Part shown: positions 36,111 through 45,235 of the stretch, in pieces
Position numbering within the stretch: position 1 is the stretch's first letter
Layout: each line of letters starts with the position of its first letter
DNA from: an uncultured Cyclobacteriaceae bacterium
GTDB lineage: Bacteria; Bacteroidota; Bacteroidia; Cytophagales; Cyclobacteriaceae
Reading direction: 5' to 3'
Assembly (NCBI GenBank): GCA_947492745.1
Contig: CANLOE010000034.1
Span: forward strand, 1-57,909
Length of the DNA: 57,909 nucleotides
Made by a program: the position numbers and the translations under genes
Notes under the pieces: model-generated
What the model saw: only the letters and a program-made list of their open reading frames with translations
What the model was told of the DNA's origin: nothing
The model's database searches: none

Positions 36111-37898
36111 TCAGTCCAGTTTCAGTACGGCCATGAAAGCCTCTTGAGGAATCTCTACATTACCGACCTGGCGCATTCGTTTTTTCCCTTTTTTCTGTTT
36201 TTCAAGAAGTTTACGCTTTCTGGATATATCACCACCATAACATTTTGCCAATACATTCTTCCGCATGGCTTTGACAGTCTCTCTGGCTATGATTTTGGTT
36301 CCGATAGAAGCCTGAACCGCTATCTCGAACATTTGCCTCGGTATCAGTTCCTTCAATTTTTCGCAAAGTCGTTTGCCCCATTCGTAGGCTTTGTCACGAT
36401 GGACTATAGCAGATAGGGCATCGACCTTCTCTCCATTGAGCATCATGTCCAATTTAACCATGGTAGATTGACGAAAACCGATGAGTTCATAATCGAGGGA
36501 AGCATAGCCCCTGGATATGGTCTTCAACTTATCGAAAAAGTCAAAGACAATTTCGGAAAGTGGTAATTCGAAGGTCAGTTCTATTCTGTCGGAAGTCAGG
36601 TATACCTGATTTTTGATTTCTCCTCTCTTGTCCATACATAGGGACATGATACCACCGATATACTCGGCCTTGGAGATGATCTGTGCTCTGATAAAAGGCT
36701 CCTCTACATGAGATATCGTATTGGGTTCCGGCATTTCGGAAGGCGCATTGATTGTATTAATGGTACCATCGGTCTTGACCGCGTGGAACTGCACAGAGGG
36801 TACCGTGGTGATAACGGTCATATCGAACTCCCTCTCTAAACGTTCTTGGATAATCTCCATGTGCAACATCCCCAGAAAACCACAGCGAAAGCCAAAGCCA
36901 AGGGCGGCTGAGGTCTCCGGTTCCCATACCAGCGAAGCATCATTGAGCTGTAGTTTTTCCATAGAGGCCCTTAATTCTTCGTATTCTGACGTTTCCACAG
37001 GGTATATCCCTGCAAATACCATGGGCTTGACATCCTCAAATCCTTTGACGAATTCCGTGCAGGGACGCTCTACGTGAGTAATGGTATCCCCTACTTTCAC
37101 TTCTTTGGCCACCTTTATTCCCGAAATAAGATAACCTACATCCCCCGTACCAATGGCCTGTCTGGGTTCCTGGTCCAGCTTCAAGGCTCCGATTTCATCG
37201 GCGTCATACGTCTTTCCTGTATTGACGAATTTTACCTTATCTCCTTTTTTAATGGTACCATTGAACACTCTGAAGTATACTTCTATACCCCTAAAGGAGT
37301 TGAAGACCGAATCAAAGATCATCGCTTGTAGCGGATCGTCGGGATTACCTTTGGGTGCAGGTACTCGGGCTACGATTGCTCTTAATATATCTTCTATTCC
37401 TATACCCTCCTTTCCACTGGCATGCACCACATCGCTGGGATCACAGCCCAGTAGGTCTACGACCTGATCGGTCACCTCTTCCGGCATGGCCCCGGGCAAA
37501 TCGATTTTATTCAGTACGGGAATGATCTCCAGATCATGCTCCAGCGCTAAATAGAGATTGGAAATGGTCTGCGCTTCAATACCCTGAGAGGCATCCACAA
37601 TCAGTAAAGCGCCTTCACAAGCTGCTATGGAACGGGATACTTCATAAGAAAAATCGACGTGGCCGGGAGTGTCTATCAGGTTCAACACATACTGACTACC
37701 GTCCTGCACATAGTCCATCTGTATCGCGTGACTTTTAATGGTAATACCACGCTCACGTTCCAGATCCATATTATCCAAGAGTTGATTCTGCATCTGCCGG
37801 TCGGAAACGGTCTGGGTAAATTCCAGAAGGCGATCGGCCAAAGTACTCTTACCATGGTCAATATGCGCGATGATGCAGAAATTCCTGATATTATCCAT
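36111..37898 (-). CDS. lepA: Elongation factor 4 (LepA)
   Basis: This 595-aa ribosomal GTPase acts on stalled or back-translocating ribosomes. G motifs are AHIDHGKST (G1), RGITIKS (G2), DTPGHVDF (G3), NKIDLP (G4) and the SGKEGIG (G5) area. Domain II, EF-G-like III and V, and the LepA-specific C-terminus ending [19 protein letters not shown] are complete. Length is standard. No lepB follows. Confidence 0.97.
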   Translation of the reverse strand: MDNIRNFCIIAHIDHGKSTLADRLLEFTQTVSDRQMQNQLLDNMDLERERGITIKSHAIQMDYVQDGSQYVLNLIDTPGHVDFSYEVSRSIAACEGALLIVDASQGIEAQTISNLYLALEHDLEIIPVLNKIDLPGAMPEEVTDQVVDLLGCDPSDVVHASGKEGIGIEDILRAIVARVPAPKGNPDDPLQAMIFDSVFNSFRGIEVYFRVFNGTIKKGDKVKFVNTGKTYDADEIGALKLDQEPRQAIGTGDVGYLISGIKVAKEVKVGDTITHVERPCTEFVKGFEDVKPMVFAGIYPVETSEYEELRASMEKLQLNDASLVWEPETSAALGFGFRCGFLGMLHMEIIQERLEREFDMTVITTVPSVQFHAVKTDGTINTINAPSEMPEPNTISHVEEPFIRAQIISKAEYIGGIMSLCMDKRGEIKNQVYLTSDRIELTFELPLSEIVFDFFDKLKTISRGYASLDYELIGFRQSTMVKLDMMLNGEKVDALSAIVHRDKAYEWGKRLCEKLKELIPRQMFEIAVQASIGTKIIARETVKAMRKNVLAKCYGGDISRKRKLLEKQKKGKKRMRQVGNVEIPQEAFMAVLKLD

Positions 37899-37998
37899 AT
37901 CCCAATATTAGTCGTGTAATGTAGCAGCCAATGGTGTCCAAAACAAAAATATTCCAAAAGCTATAAAGTCTGCAAAACTAGTCAATATTTAAGATTTA

Positions 37999-38213
37999 GA
38001 GACTGTTTTGGAATTATATTTACAATTTGTTATCGCTTATTCCCTAGTCAAAATGAGATAGGACCGAACACAAAGAATATGTCCCGTGGATAGTTGAAGA
38101 AAGGACCCGCTCAGCGCCATTTAAAGGATAACAGCGCTATTAGATGAAATTTCCACAAAATTATGCCTCAAAAAAAGTACTGGGGAAAATAAATTCACAT
38201 TTCAAAACTTCTC
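37999..38213 (+). mobile_element. Family E element, copy 1
   Basis: This 215-bp copy begins GAGACTGTTTTGGAATTATA and ends TTTCAAAACTTCTC. It shares inner motifs TTTGTTATCGCTTATT and GATAGGACCGA with copy 2. Left flank TTA, right flank TTC. Confidence 0.7.
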
Positions 38214-38267
38214 TTCGTTCCAATTCAAATTATATTTCTGAATATTTGCATCCTCAAATGATAGGTC

Positions 38268-38801
38268 ATGAACATTGCTACGAAAAAAAAGGAACACAAC
38301 ATCGCAGAGTATATTGTACATATGTACCAGACAGAGGACCTGATACGTGCATATCAATTCAATACCGATGATATCCAGCGCTACGTCATCCAGCATATCC
38401 CTACTTCTGAGTCCGAGAAAGTAGACCTGCTCAAGTGGTACGAAAAAACACAACAACAAATGCAAGCAGAGGGACTGCAACAGAAGGGACATTTGATGGA
38501 AATTCAACTAGAGGTCCAGCACCTCAAGCAGATCATGGAGGACCTACTCTCGGACGATGATGCTTTCCAAAAGATATATCAAAAGGCAAAAGTGCATATC
38601 GACCATCACATGGAACTGGCCAAAGGCAGTATCGACGATGAGGTACAGATTTGCCTGAACGGAGTCTATGGTCTCCTGCTTTTGCGTATGAACGGTAAAA
38701 AAATACCCGATAAACTCATGGAAAGTATAGATGCATTCGGAGAACTGCTGTCCTATCTAAGTTATAAGTACAAACAGCAAAGGTTCACTTCCGAAAATTG
38801 A
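38268..38801 (+). CDS. DUF4924 family protein
   Basis: This 177-aa, mostly helical soluble protein matches DUF4924, conserved across Bacteroidota with unknown function. The start (MNIATKKKEHNIAEYIVHMY, then QTEDLIRAYQFN) is the most conserved part. Its 3' end overlaps the degenerate minus-strand SnoaL-like frame by 40 bases. An E element ends 54 bases upstream, so its promoter must lie within or beside that element. Confidence 0.8.
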   Translation: MNIATKKKEHNIAEYIVHMYQTEDLIRAYQFNTDDIQRYVIQHIPTSESEKVDLLKWYEKTQQQMQAEGLQQKGHLMEIQLEVQHLKQIMEDLLSDDDAFQKIYQKAKVHIDHHMELAKGSIDDEVQICLNGVYGLLLLRMNGKKIPDKLMESIDAFGELLSYLSYKYKQQRFTSEN

Positions 38802-39312
38802 CCTTTGAGTGTATTGATCCGGTACCCAACGCTTCTACTGATAAGGTAAGTATGGTTCTGCCCTATGGGACTCTGGATAGGATATTGGAAAAGGGATTTG
38901 TCTATGATATGCATCTCTTTACCGGGAACGATATCTGTATTATGCGCAGAGACGCAGGCCCACCCATCTTCAAAGCGCTGGCAAACAAATGAAAATAGGT
39001 TCTGTCGCTGCTGTGTCCTTTCTGGTACTCCCGATTGGCCCGACAGGATCATCTCACAGTGTACCGGAGCGATATCAGCGGACAACAAGCGTAGTTTTTT
39101 ACCACGGATCTGGAGCGTAAACTGAGAAAAACCTCTTTAGGCCATAGTCATGAGCTTTCCATATAGCTTGGCGGTTATGCCACCACAGGCCTACTACATC
39201 GACAAATTCAGCATCAGCAACAAATAGACCTACAATAGCCCCTGTGCCTTTTCTGTTCCATGCCTCCGCAAATTTTATGGGTATCTCTTCAGCTTGCTGA
39301 CAATAAATAACC
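38762..39312 (-). pseudogene. Frameshifted SnoaL-like (SgcJ/EcaC family) gene
   Basis: On the minus strand, one frame from about 39310 reads FAEAWNRKGTGAIVGLFVAD, then VDVVGLWWHNRQAIWKAHDY, the typical start of the SgcJ/EcaC branch of the NTF2/SnoaL-like fold. It hits a stop soon after KRFFSVYAPDPW. Another frame continues the family with LRLLSADIAPVHCEMILSGQ and WACVSAHNTDIVPGKE. The switch falls near a T5 run at 39125-39130. The family's end would be near 38940; the frame runs on to 38762. The 5' end abuts the E element starting at 39315, so the start codon may have been lost to that insertion. Confidence 0.7.
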
Positions 39313-39326
39313 TAGAGACTGTTTTA

Positions 39327-39492
39327 ACCCAAAATGATCAATAGAGAACCTATTCCGCGCATAAATAGCTTCCTACCGGAAGCTTTGCCCACCGGTCTTC
39401 ATTCACCATAGCGGTGCTATGCCGAACGAATACAAATGGCCGGTATTTTGCTATTCATACGCTCATCACGATTTCTATCGATCAATTTGGGT
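39327..39492 (+). mobile_element. MITE-like element, family B, copy 3
   Basis: This is an intact 166-bp copy with ends ACCCAAAATGATC and GATCAATTTGGGT, flanked by TTA at 39324-39326 and 39493-39495. Its core is CATAGCGGTGCTATG. Confidence 0.9.
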
Positions 39493-39610
39493 TTAAGTTT
39501 ATTTTCAAAAACCTATTATCACTTATCTTAAGTAGGAACGTGCGTTAAGAAAATATCCTTAAAGACATGATTAACGAAGGGCCAGCACGCCTCTTGAAAA
39601 CCATTGATAA

Positions 39611-39778
39611 ACCCGGATCATGCGTTGGAACTTCGTAACGAGGGTTTACATATCCATAGATCAGGGAGTTTTATTGGATTTAGCAGGGTACCGCTATGGT
39701 GAATTCAAAAAACGTAGTGCAACGACTGGTTTGCAGCTATTTAGATCCGCAGTAGATTTTCCAATGCATTATCTAGGA
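39611..39778 (-). mobile_element. MITE-like element, family C, copy 5
   Basis: This 168-bp copy is flanked by TAA at 39608-39610 and 39779-39781. Its right terminus has decayed from GGGT to AGGA. Confidence 0.85.
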
Positions 39779-39956
39779 TAAATGGCAGCAGCACGATCTG
39801 CGATGACCTCGACGAAAATATGCGCCAAAAGAAATACGTAGGAAAACAGAAAACAGATATCCTTCAAAACCGAAGAACCTCTATCTGCCGATCATACAAA
39901 TATCACTTACAACTTTAGCGCAAATGGTTTGGGACAGGGTGTCTTTTAGGAAGTAA

Positions 39957-40117
39957 TACAAACTTAGCTTTTATAATATCACATACCTTTCTGTTTATTT
40001 AGCTTCACTCTGCGTTGACAATCCTCGGGATAGCGCTGCTATCCCTGCGGTTCTCTCCTTGATTGATCCTAAAATGACCCGTGGAATCTTATACGACAGT
40101 TGAAACCCAAATTTGTA
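39957..40117 (-). mobile_element. MITE-like element, family A, copy 4
   Basis: This 161-bp copy has ends TACAAACTTAGC and CCCAAATTTGTA. Flanks are TAA and TTA, so the target duplication is imperfect. Confidence 0.85.
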
Positions 40118-40120
40118 TTA

Positions 40121-40219
40121 CTGTATCTTTAGGAAACATTCCCTTGACCCGCTCACCATTGTTACAATGGTGAATATACTTCATTACATCTGACCGCTCC
40201 TCCGAACTTTTCCCTATTC
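40121..40219 (-). repeat. Repeat G, copy 2
   Basis: The complement of this stretch matches 22121-22212. It contains a perfect hairpin CACCATTG, TTA, CAATGGTG that is degenerate in the other copy. It lies just downstream of the 40241 gene. Confidence 0.65.
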
Positions 40220-40240
40220 ATTTTCTCTAGGGTATAAAGG

Positions 40241-40855
40241 TCAGTTTTTAGTAGTGAGGAAATCATTGTAGTCCGTTCTCAGTGCAATTAAATGCTTTTC
40301 GTACAGCTGTTTTGCCAACCATCGGGCCAGTCCATAGGAAATCACTGCCAGTGGAATCGTATAAATCATATCCCACCAAAAAAACACATCGAACTCAAAG
40401 TCATGATAAACATAATGAAACAAATAACTTTTTACTGATACGTATGTCATTACGGTCAGTATAGGGATACCCCAGAGATAAACCCGGATGTACAAGGTCA
40501 GCTGGTTGATCAAACGCTCTACAGCAGGGACGATACTGTCCTCTGAGAGATTTAAGGGACTCAGTGTTCTATATCTTGAGTAGAAATGAAAAACAAGCAA
40601 GAGTGCAGTACCTGTAATAACGGCCGCTGTTACGAACCGTAGCTGAAACTGAAACCAAAACACGATACCAATAAATACCAGTGTAAGTATCATCATTATC
40701 CCATTATCAATCCACATATTCCGTCGGACAGACTTCACGGTATCCTTTACCTTGGAAGTGAACAGTTGGTGCAGGCCGTCATAATCATAGCTGAGATTTC
40801 CCTCTTTTTGCAGCGTATGTTCTTCCCATTCTTTTTTCAAAAACTCCAGTTCCAT
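40241..40855 (-). CDS. Membrane protein paired with an ECF sigma factor
   Basis: This 204-aa protein has a soluble N-terminal region of about 45 aa (MELEFLKKEWEEHTLQKEGN) and four hydrophobic helices (near 51-68, 76-93, 123-141 and 161-181). Its start lies 4 bases after the sigma factor stop, so the two are co-transcribed and it is probably the membrane-bound anti-sigma factor, although it has no recognised anti-sigma domain. Confidence 0.7.
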   Translation of the reverse strand: MELEFLKKEWEEHTLQKEGNLSYDYDGLHQLFTSKVKDTVKSVRRNMWIDNGIMMILTLVFIGIVFWFQFQLRFVTAAVITGTALLLVFHFYSRYRTLSPLNLSEDSIVPAVERLINQLTLYIRVYLWGIPILTVMTYVSVKSYLFHYVYHDFEFDVFFWWDMIYTIPLAVISYGLARWLAKQLYEKHLIALRTDYNDFLTTKN

Positions 40856-40859
40856 ATCC

Positions 40860-41408
40860 TTATACTGTCATTAACTGTTTCAATTTTTTTTTTACCCTAT
40901 TGAGCCGTACACCTACATTATTTTCCGATATACCGATGATTTCTGCAATCTCCCTATAGTTTTTCCCCTCTAGATATAGCATAATCAGTGCTTTTTCATT
41001 GGTATTCAGACGGTTCATAGCATAGTGTAATAGCTCATGATTGTCCTGTTTTAGATGAGGGTCTTCTAGAGGGTCTTTTGATTTGTCTTGCTGCTGTTGA
41101 AGGTATTTTTCGCTCCGTTTCTTTTTTTTCAGGGCACTGATAGCCGTATGCAAGGCGACTCTGTACATCCAAGTGGTGACCTTGGATTCGTTGCGAAATC
41201 GCGGGAACCCCCTCCACAACTGCAACATTACTTCCTGAAAGAGGTCTTTATGCGCTTCATCATCATCGGTATACAGCGAACATACCTTGTGCAAAATGCC
41301 CTGGTGCTGCTCTATCAAGCTCAGAAATGTTTTTTCAGAAGTATTCAAGGGTATTTGCTTTAGTATAACGGTAGTTCCGGTACCGGATTTTATCATAAGT
41401 ATACTCAA
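40860..41408 (-). CDS. ECF-type RNA polymerase sigma factor
   Basis: This protein of up to 182 aa has region 2 (YTDDDEAHKDLFQEVMLQLW, then TWMYRVALHTAISALKKKK) and region 4 (NTNEKALIMLYLEGKNYREI, then SENNVGVRLNRVKKKL). The start may be the first ATG or the one four codons in (41396). It is followed at 4 bases by a four-helix membrane protein. The targets are unknown. The first E element of the 41.4-42.6 kb pile begins 36 bases upstream, within the promoter region. Confidence 0.9.
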   Translation of the reverse strand: MSILMIKSGTGTTVILKQIPLNTSEKTFLSLIEQHQGILHKVCSLYTDDDEAHKDLFQEVMLQLWRGFPRFRNESKVTTWMYRVALHTAISALKKKKRSEKYLQQQQDKSKDPLEDPHLKQDNHELLHYAMNRLNTNEKALIMLYLEGKNYREIAEIIGISENNVGVRLNRVKKKLKQLMTV

Positions 41409-41443
41409 GCGCCTAATACTTACAAAATATTTTTTTTTTCTTA

Positions 41444-41825
41444 GAGACTGTTTTGAAATTATATTTAAACCTGAATTATGCGTTGGAACTTCGTAAACGA
41501 GGGTTTAAACAGCAATAAATCAGGAATTTTTATTGGATTTGATATAGCACCACTATGGTGAATTCAAAAAACGTAGTGCAACGACAGGTTTGCAGCTATT
41601 TAGATCCGCAGTAGATTATTCAATGTATGATCCGGGTTAAAATTTGTTATCACTTATTTTGGATAGGACCGAGCGTTAAAATAATGCCCCGGGGGCATTA
41701 TTAGTGAAGGGACCGGTCTGCCGCGTGAGCTATTGACAAAGATAGCCTGTCGCGCTAGCTAGCGGAAATTTCAACGAAATCAAGAAGTACATAATAAAGG
41801 AAAAGATACATTTTAAAACAGTCTC
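41444..41825 (+). mobile_element. Family E element, copy 2, containing family C copy 6
   Basis: It runs from GAGACTGTTTTGAAATTATA to ATTTTAAAACAGTCTC. TTA at 41441-41443 is repeated at 41826-41828, a 3-bp target duplication. Without the nested C element (and one TAA) it is 210 bp. It includes a palindrome AATAATGCCCC/GGGGCATTATT. Confidence 0.85.
41469..41637 (-). mobile_element. MITE-like element, family C, copy 6, nested in E
   Basis: This 169-bp copy is flanked by TAA at 41466-41468 and 41638-41640. Taking it out rejoins the family E sequence as in copy 1 (TTATATTTA...TTTGTTATC). Confidence 0.88.
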
Positions 41826-41890
41826 TTAGAGACTGCTTCGAAATTATACTTAAAACCTGAATCATGTACCGGTTCATCTTCATGGTCGTA

Positions 41891-42322
41891 TAAGAGCTTG
41901 TTCAAAAACAAATTTTCAATAATTATAATTTAAATAAACATATAATATATACTTAATAATGTGGGTTTAAATTACTCTAGTACAATAATAGATTTAACTA
42001 ATAATAAATATGTTTGACCTTGAACAAATTGCGTTAAAAAAATCAAGAAATGTAGCGTAAAGAAATCCACCCTGTTTGACCGTAGGGAGTTTGGTGGATT
42101 TTAGCGGAATGGATCGATTTTTAGCCTATTTGTTCACAGTCTTGACTTTTTTGCTTCGTTTTTGGGTCAAGCCAAAAATGAAGAAGCTGACCTATCTTGA
42201 TAGGCTTGGCCTGACCACCAGACCAACCTAAAGTAGATAATATCCGGTTTTTAAGAGTAAAGCAAAATTATACATGGAGAAATGAATTAAATATATGCCA
42301 ATCATTTTTAAACATGCTCTTA
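41891..42322. mobile_element. Element F, 432-bp non-coding transposon-like repeat
   Basis: Ends TAAGAGCTTGTTCAAAAA and the complement of TTTTTAAACATGCTCTTA form terminal inverted repeats, flanked by TA at 41889-41890 and 42323-42324. Inside are two hairpins (AAATCCACC/GGTGGATTT and CTTGAC/GTCAAG). No reading frame looks like a transposase. This is the only copy here. Confidence 0.7.
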
Positions 42323-42340
42323 TAATGGTTTCGTGAGTAA

Positions 42341-42499
42341 TACAAATTTAGGTTTTAAATGTCGTATAAGATTCCGCGGGTCATTTTGTTTCAATCAAGG
42401 CGGGAACCGCAGGAATAGCAGCGCTATCCCGAGGATTGTCAACGCAGAGTGAAGCAAAATGAACAGGAAGATAGGCGATATTTGAAAGCTAAGTTTGTA
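42341..42499 (+). mobile_element. MITE-like element, family A, copy 5
   Basis: This 159-bp copy has ends TACAAATTTAGG and CTAAGTTTGTA, flanked by TAA at 42338-42340 and 42500-42502. Confidence 0.9.
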
Positions 42500-42828
42500 T
42501 AAAACTGTATTTTATATTTTATTATGAGGACTTAAAAATGCAATAAACAAGCAATATTTATGAAATTCAGCTCATTACTACTATAATAAATTCAAAAAAC
42601 ACCTACATTTCACGAATATCTATGGAAATAAATAGCATAGTGCGCTAAATACATTTGCAGACTCAAAAATTCTCTGAATATTTAGTTATTGCCCCTATAC
42701 CCCAGAGACAATACTTCTACTTTCCTATTTTTTCTATAATTCTTTTCGGCCACTAATCAAGTCAAGACCTGCTGTCACTTGAGCTTCTCTCACCGTCATT
42801 TTTATTATTCTCATTATACCATATCGTT

Positions 42829-42855
42829 TTGAGAGTAATATTATCCTTATATTTG
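42829..42855 (+). promoter_or_regulatory. Canonical Bacteroidota promoter
   Basis: TTG at 42829-42831 and TATATTTG at 42848-42855 are 16 bases apart and match -33 and -7 elements. The start of transcription would be only about five bases before the ATG at 42867, giving a nearly leaderless message. Confidence 0.7.
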
Positions 42856-42866
42856 CTTACTCTATT

Positions 42867-43634
42867 ATGAAAAAAATTATCAGCTTTTTTTTAAGGAAAG
42901 TTCCCCGAAAATACCTTCAGCATTTCAGTCATATTGTATTGAAGATGGTAGGTGTTTTCTACCAGGGTAACAATGTAACCTGCCCCATTAATGGCAAAAG
43001 CTATCGTAAGTTCTTGCCCTACGGTCGCCTCCGGCCCAGACCCAATGCCCTGTGTCCCGACTCCCTTTCGCTGGAGCGTCACCGTTTGCTATGGCTGTAT
43101 CTCCGAGCAAAAACAGATTTTTTCACTGCGAAAAAGGAGGTCCTACATATTGCTCCAGAGCTGTGTTTCATGAAAAAATTTGAGGAACTGCATGGAGAAG
43201 CTTATATTACCGCTGATTTGGAATCTCCACTGGCCAAAGTAAAAATGGATGTACATCGGATCCCATTCGAGGAGAACACCTTCGATGTTGTTTTCTGCAA
43301 TCATGTCATGGAACATGTGACAGACGATATTAAAGCGATGTCCGAGATAAGAAGAGTTTTACGTCCTGGAGGATGGGCCATCCTGCAGATTCCCCTCTTT
43401 TATCCATTGAAAGAGACGACTTATGAGGACACGTCCATTACAGACCCTAAAGAAAGGGAAATAGCTTTCGGCCAAGACGACCATGTCAGAATGTACGGAA
43501 AAGATTATCCCGAACGCTTACGGCAAGCTGGATTTCGCGTCAAAGAAGATAATTTCATCCAAGAGCTGAAAGAAGAAGAAGTGAAGCGCTATGCATTGCC
43601 AAAGGATGAGGTCATATACTTCTGTGAGAAGTAA
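42867..43634 (+). CDS. Class I SAM-dependent methyltransferase
   Basis: This 255-aa protein has a class I methyltransferase fold from about residue 90: [14 protein letters not shown] (an altered glycine-rich motif I), [35 protein letters not shown] (motif II area) and [17 protein letters not shown] cysteine-bearing N-terminus ([19 protein letters not shown]) suggests a small zinc or substrate domain as in sugar- or lipid-linked methyltransferases. The substrate is unknown. It has its own promoter. Confidence 0.85.
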   Translation: MKKIISFFLRKVPRKYLQHFSHIVLKMVGVFYQGNNVTCPINGKSYRKFLPYGRLRPRPNALCPDSLSLERHRLLWLYLRAKTDFFTAKKEVLHIAPELCFMKKFEELHGEAYITADLESPLAKVKMDVHRIPFEENTFDVVFCNHVMEHVTDDIKAMSEIRRVLRPGGWAILQIPLFYPLKETTYEDTSITDPKEREIAFGQDDHVRMYGKDYPERLRQAGFRVKEDNFIQELKEEEVKRYALPKDEVIYFCEK

Positions 43635-43759
43635 TCTCCCCTTCTCGGACTTCAAATAATGGACAAGCACTGCACCTGCCATGGTTCTCTATGTGGGGAT
43701 CAAAAAAACATGGATTCAATGGGTATCATCGTAACTACCATTTAACACTAACAGGACTT

Positions 43760-45034
43760 ATGAAAATCACTCCGTCTTTACTGCTGATACTGATAGCGTC
43801 CACGGTCTGGGCTCAAAAAACAATAGTACACTGTGGACAGCTGATCGATGGCAAACAAGATGAGGTAAAAAAAGCGATGAGCGTGGTCATTGAAGCCAAT
43901 AAAATCGTGGCTGTGAACAAAGGCTATCAAAAAGCGGGAAAAAAGGACATGCTCATCGACCTGAGTGCAAAGACAGTGCTACCGGGCCTGATAGACCTCC
44001 ATGTGCATCTGGAAACCGAAACGGCCAAGGACAGTTACATCAAACGCTTTACCATGAACGAGACGGATGTAGCTTTTCAATCAACGGTATTCGCGGAACG
44101 TACTTTAATGGCGGGCTTCACTACGGTACGAGACCTGGGAGGTTCGGGAGTCAATACTTCGCTGCGCAATGCGATAAGCCGTGGCTGGGTCATCGGTCCC
44201 AGAATATACTCTGCGGGCAAGTCCATCGCTACGACGGGCGGACATGCCGACCCGACCAATGGCTACCGCCGCGACCTGGTCGGTGATCCAGGGCCAAAGG
44301 AAGGTGTCATCAATGGACCGGACGAAGCCCGTAAGGCCGTAAGGCAGCGCTATAAAAATGGTGCGGATGTTATCAAGATAACGGCGACGGGAGGCGTACT
44401 CAGTGTGGCCAAGGATGGACAGGGTCCACAGTTTACCGATGAAGAACTAAAAGCCATTATAGCTACCTCCAAAGACTATGGTATGATTACCGCTGCCCAT
44501 GCACATGGTGCAGAAGGAATGGCCCGAGCCATAAAAGCGGGTATAACGACGATAGAACATGGCACCAAAATGACAGCTGAGGTAATGGACCTGATGAAAA
44601 AGCACGGCACCTATTATGTACCGACCATCACCGCTGGCAAGGCTGTCGCTGAGCTGGCCACGATACCGGGATACTATCCCACAATGGTCGTCCCCAAAGC
44701 GCTGGAAATCGGCCCACAGATCCAACGTACCTTTGCCAAGGCCTATAAAGCGGGGGTCCCCATCGCTTTTGGTACCGATGCCGGTGTATATCCTCATGGT
44801 GAAAATGGAAAAGAGTTTGCCTATATGGTCGAAGCCGGCATGCCCGCTATGGAAGCCATACGCTCCGCCACCTCTGTGGCCGCTAAAGTACTCAAAGCGG
44901 ACAAGGAGAGGGGCAGCATTGAAGTGGGGAAACTTGCCGATATTATAGCCGTAGATGAAAATCCCATAAACAACATAAAGGCATTGGAAAAAGTGACCTT
45001 TGTCATGAAAGAGGGCATTGTTTATAAAGAATAA
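43760..45034 (+). CDS. Secreted amidohydrolase (imidazolonepropionase/prolidase-like)
   Basis: I start this at ATG 43760, giving 424 aa with a signal peptide ending TVWAQK, so the enzyme should be periplasmic or secreted; an in-frame start at 43691 would put 23 residues before the signal. Metal ligands of the amidohydrolase family are in place: [26 protein letters not shown] and [10 protein letters not shown]. The relatives hydrolyse dipeptides, lactams or cyclic amides; the substrate is not predictable. Confidence 0.88.
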   Translation: MKITPSLLLILIASTVWAQKTIVHCGQLIDGKQDEVKKAMSVVIEANKIVAVNKGYQKAGKKDMLIDLSAKTVLPGLIDLHVHLETETAKDSYIKRFTMNETDVAFQSTVFAERTLMAGFTTVRDLGGSGVNTSLRNAISRGWVIGPRIYSAGKSIATTGGHADPTNGYRRDLVGDPGPKEGVINGPDEARKAVRQRYKNGADVIKITATGGVLSVAKDGQGPQFTDEELKAIIATSKDYGMITAAHAHGAEGMARAIKAGITTIEHGTKMTAEVMDLMKKHGTYYVPTITAGKAVAELATIPGYYPTMVVPKALEIGPQIQRTFAKAYKAGVPIAFGTDAGVYPHGENGKEFAYMVEAGMPAMEAIRSATSVAAKVLKADKERGSIEVGKLADIIAVDENPINNIKALEKVTFVMKEGIVYKE

Positions 45035-45235
45035 AGCCGTTGACAAAGGAAGTACTACTGCTTTCATGGAAAACCTAACCTAGTAGGTATGAAACATGGT
45101 AAACTTTGTATACAGAAGTTCTGCCACTGAAAAAAACAAAGACCTTCACCTCTTGGGGTCGGCTTTTTAAGGCATTACCTTGAGGGATTTCAATTTCCTT
45201 GCATCTATCCTTTAACACACATTAAAATTACAGTT

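Larger units (their letters stand above)
39315..39892 (+). mobile_element. Degenerate family E element split by B and C elements
   Basis: GAGACTGTTTT opens the element and an E-like interior (TTATCACTTATCTTAAGTAGG) continues after family B copy 3. Family C copy 5 is inserted further in. The right end is decayed and placed only roughly. Confidence 0.5.
41829..42640 (+). mobile_element. Second E element with a decayed C element, further split by F and A
   Basis: GAGACTGCTTCGAAATTATA opens a second E copy right after copy 2. At 41855 a decayed family C element begins (ACCTGAATCATG), at the same place as in copy 2. It is interrupted by element F (41891-42322) and family A copy 5, and resumes with family C-like TTATGAGGACTTAAA (42521) and AATTCAAAAAACACC (42590). 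The right ends are not clear. Confidence 0.55.

Noticed and set aside
38798-38992. A 64-aa plus-strand reading frame right after the DUF4924 gene
   Set aside because: It is the antisense shadow of the SnoaL-like minus-strand sequence, whose family motifs are clear.
42050-42260. A degenerate transposase gene in element F
   Set aside because: All frames are broken by stops within short distances and no DDE-type motif is visible.
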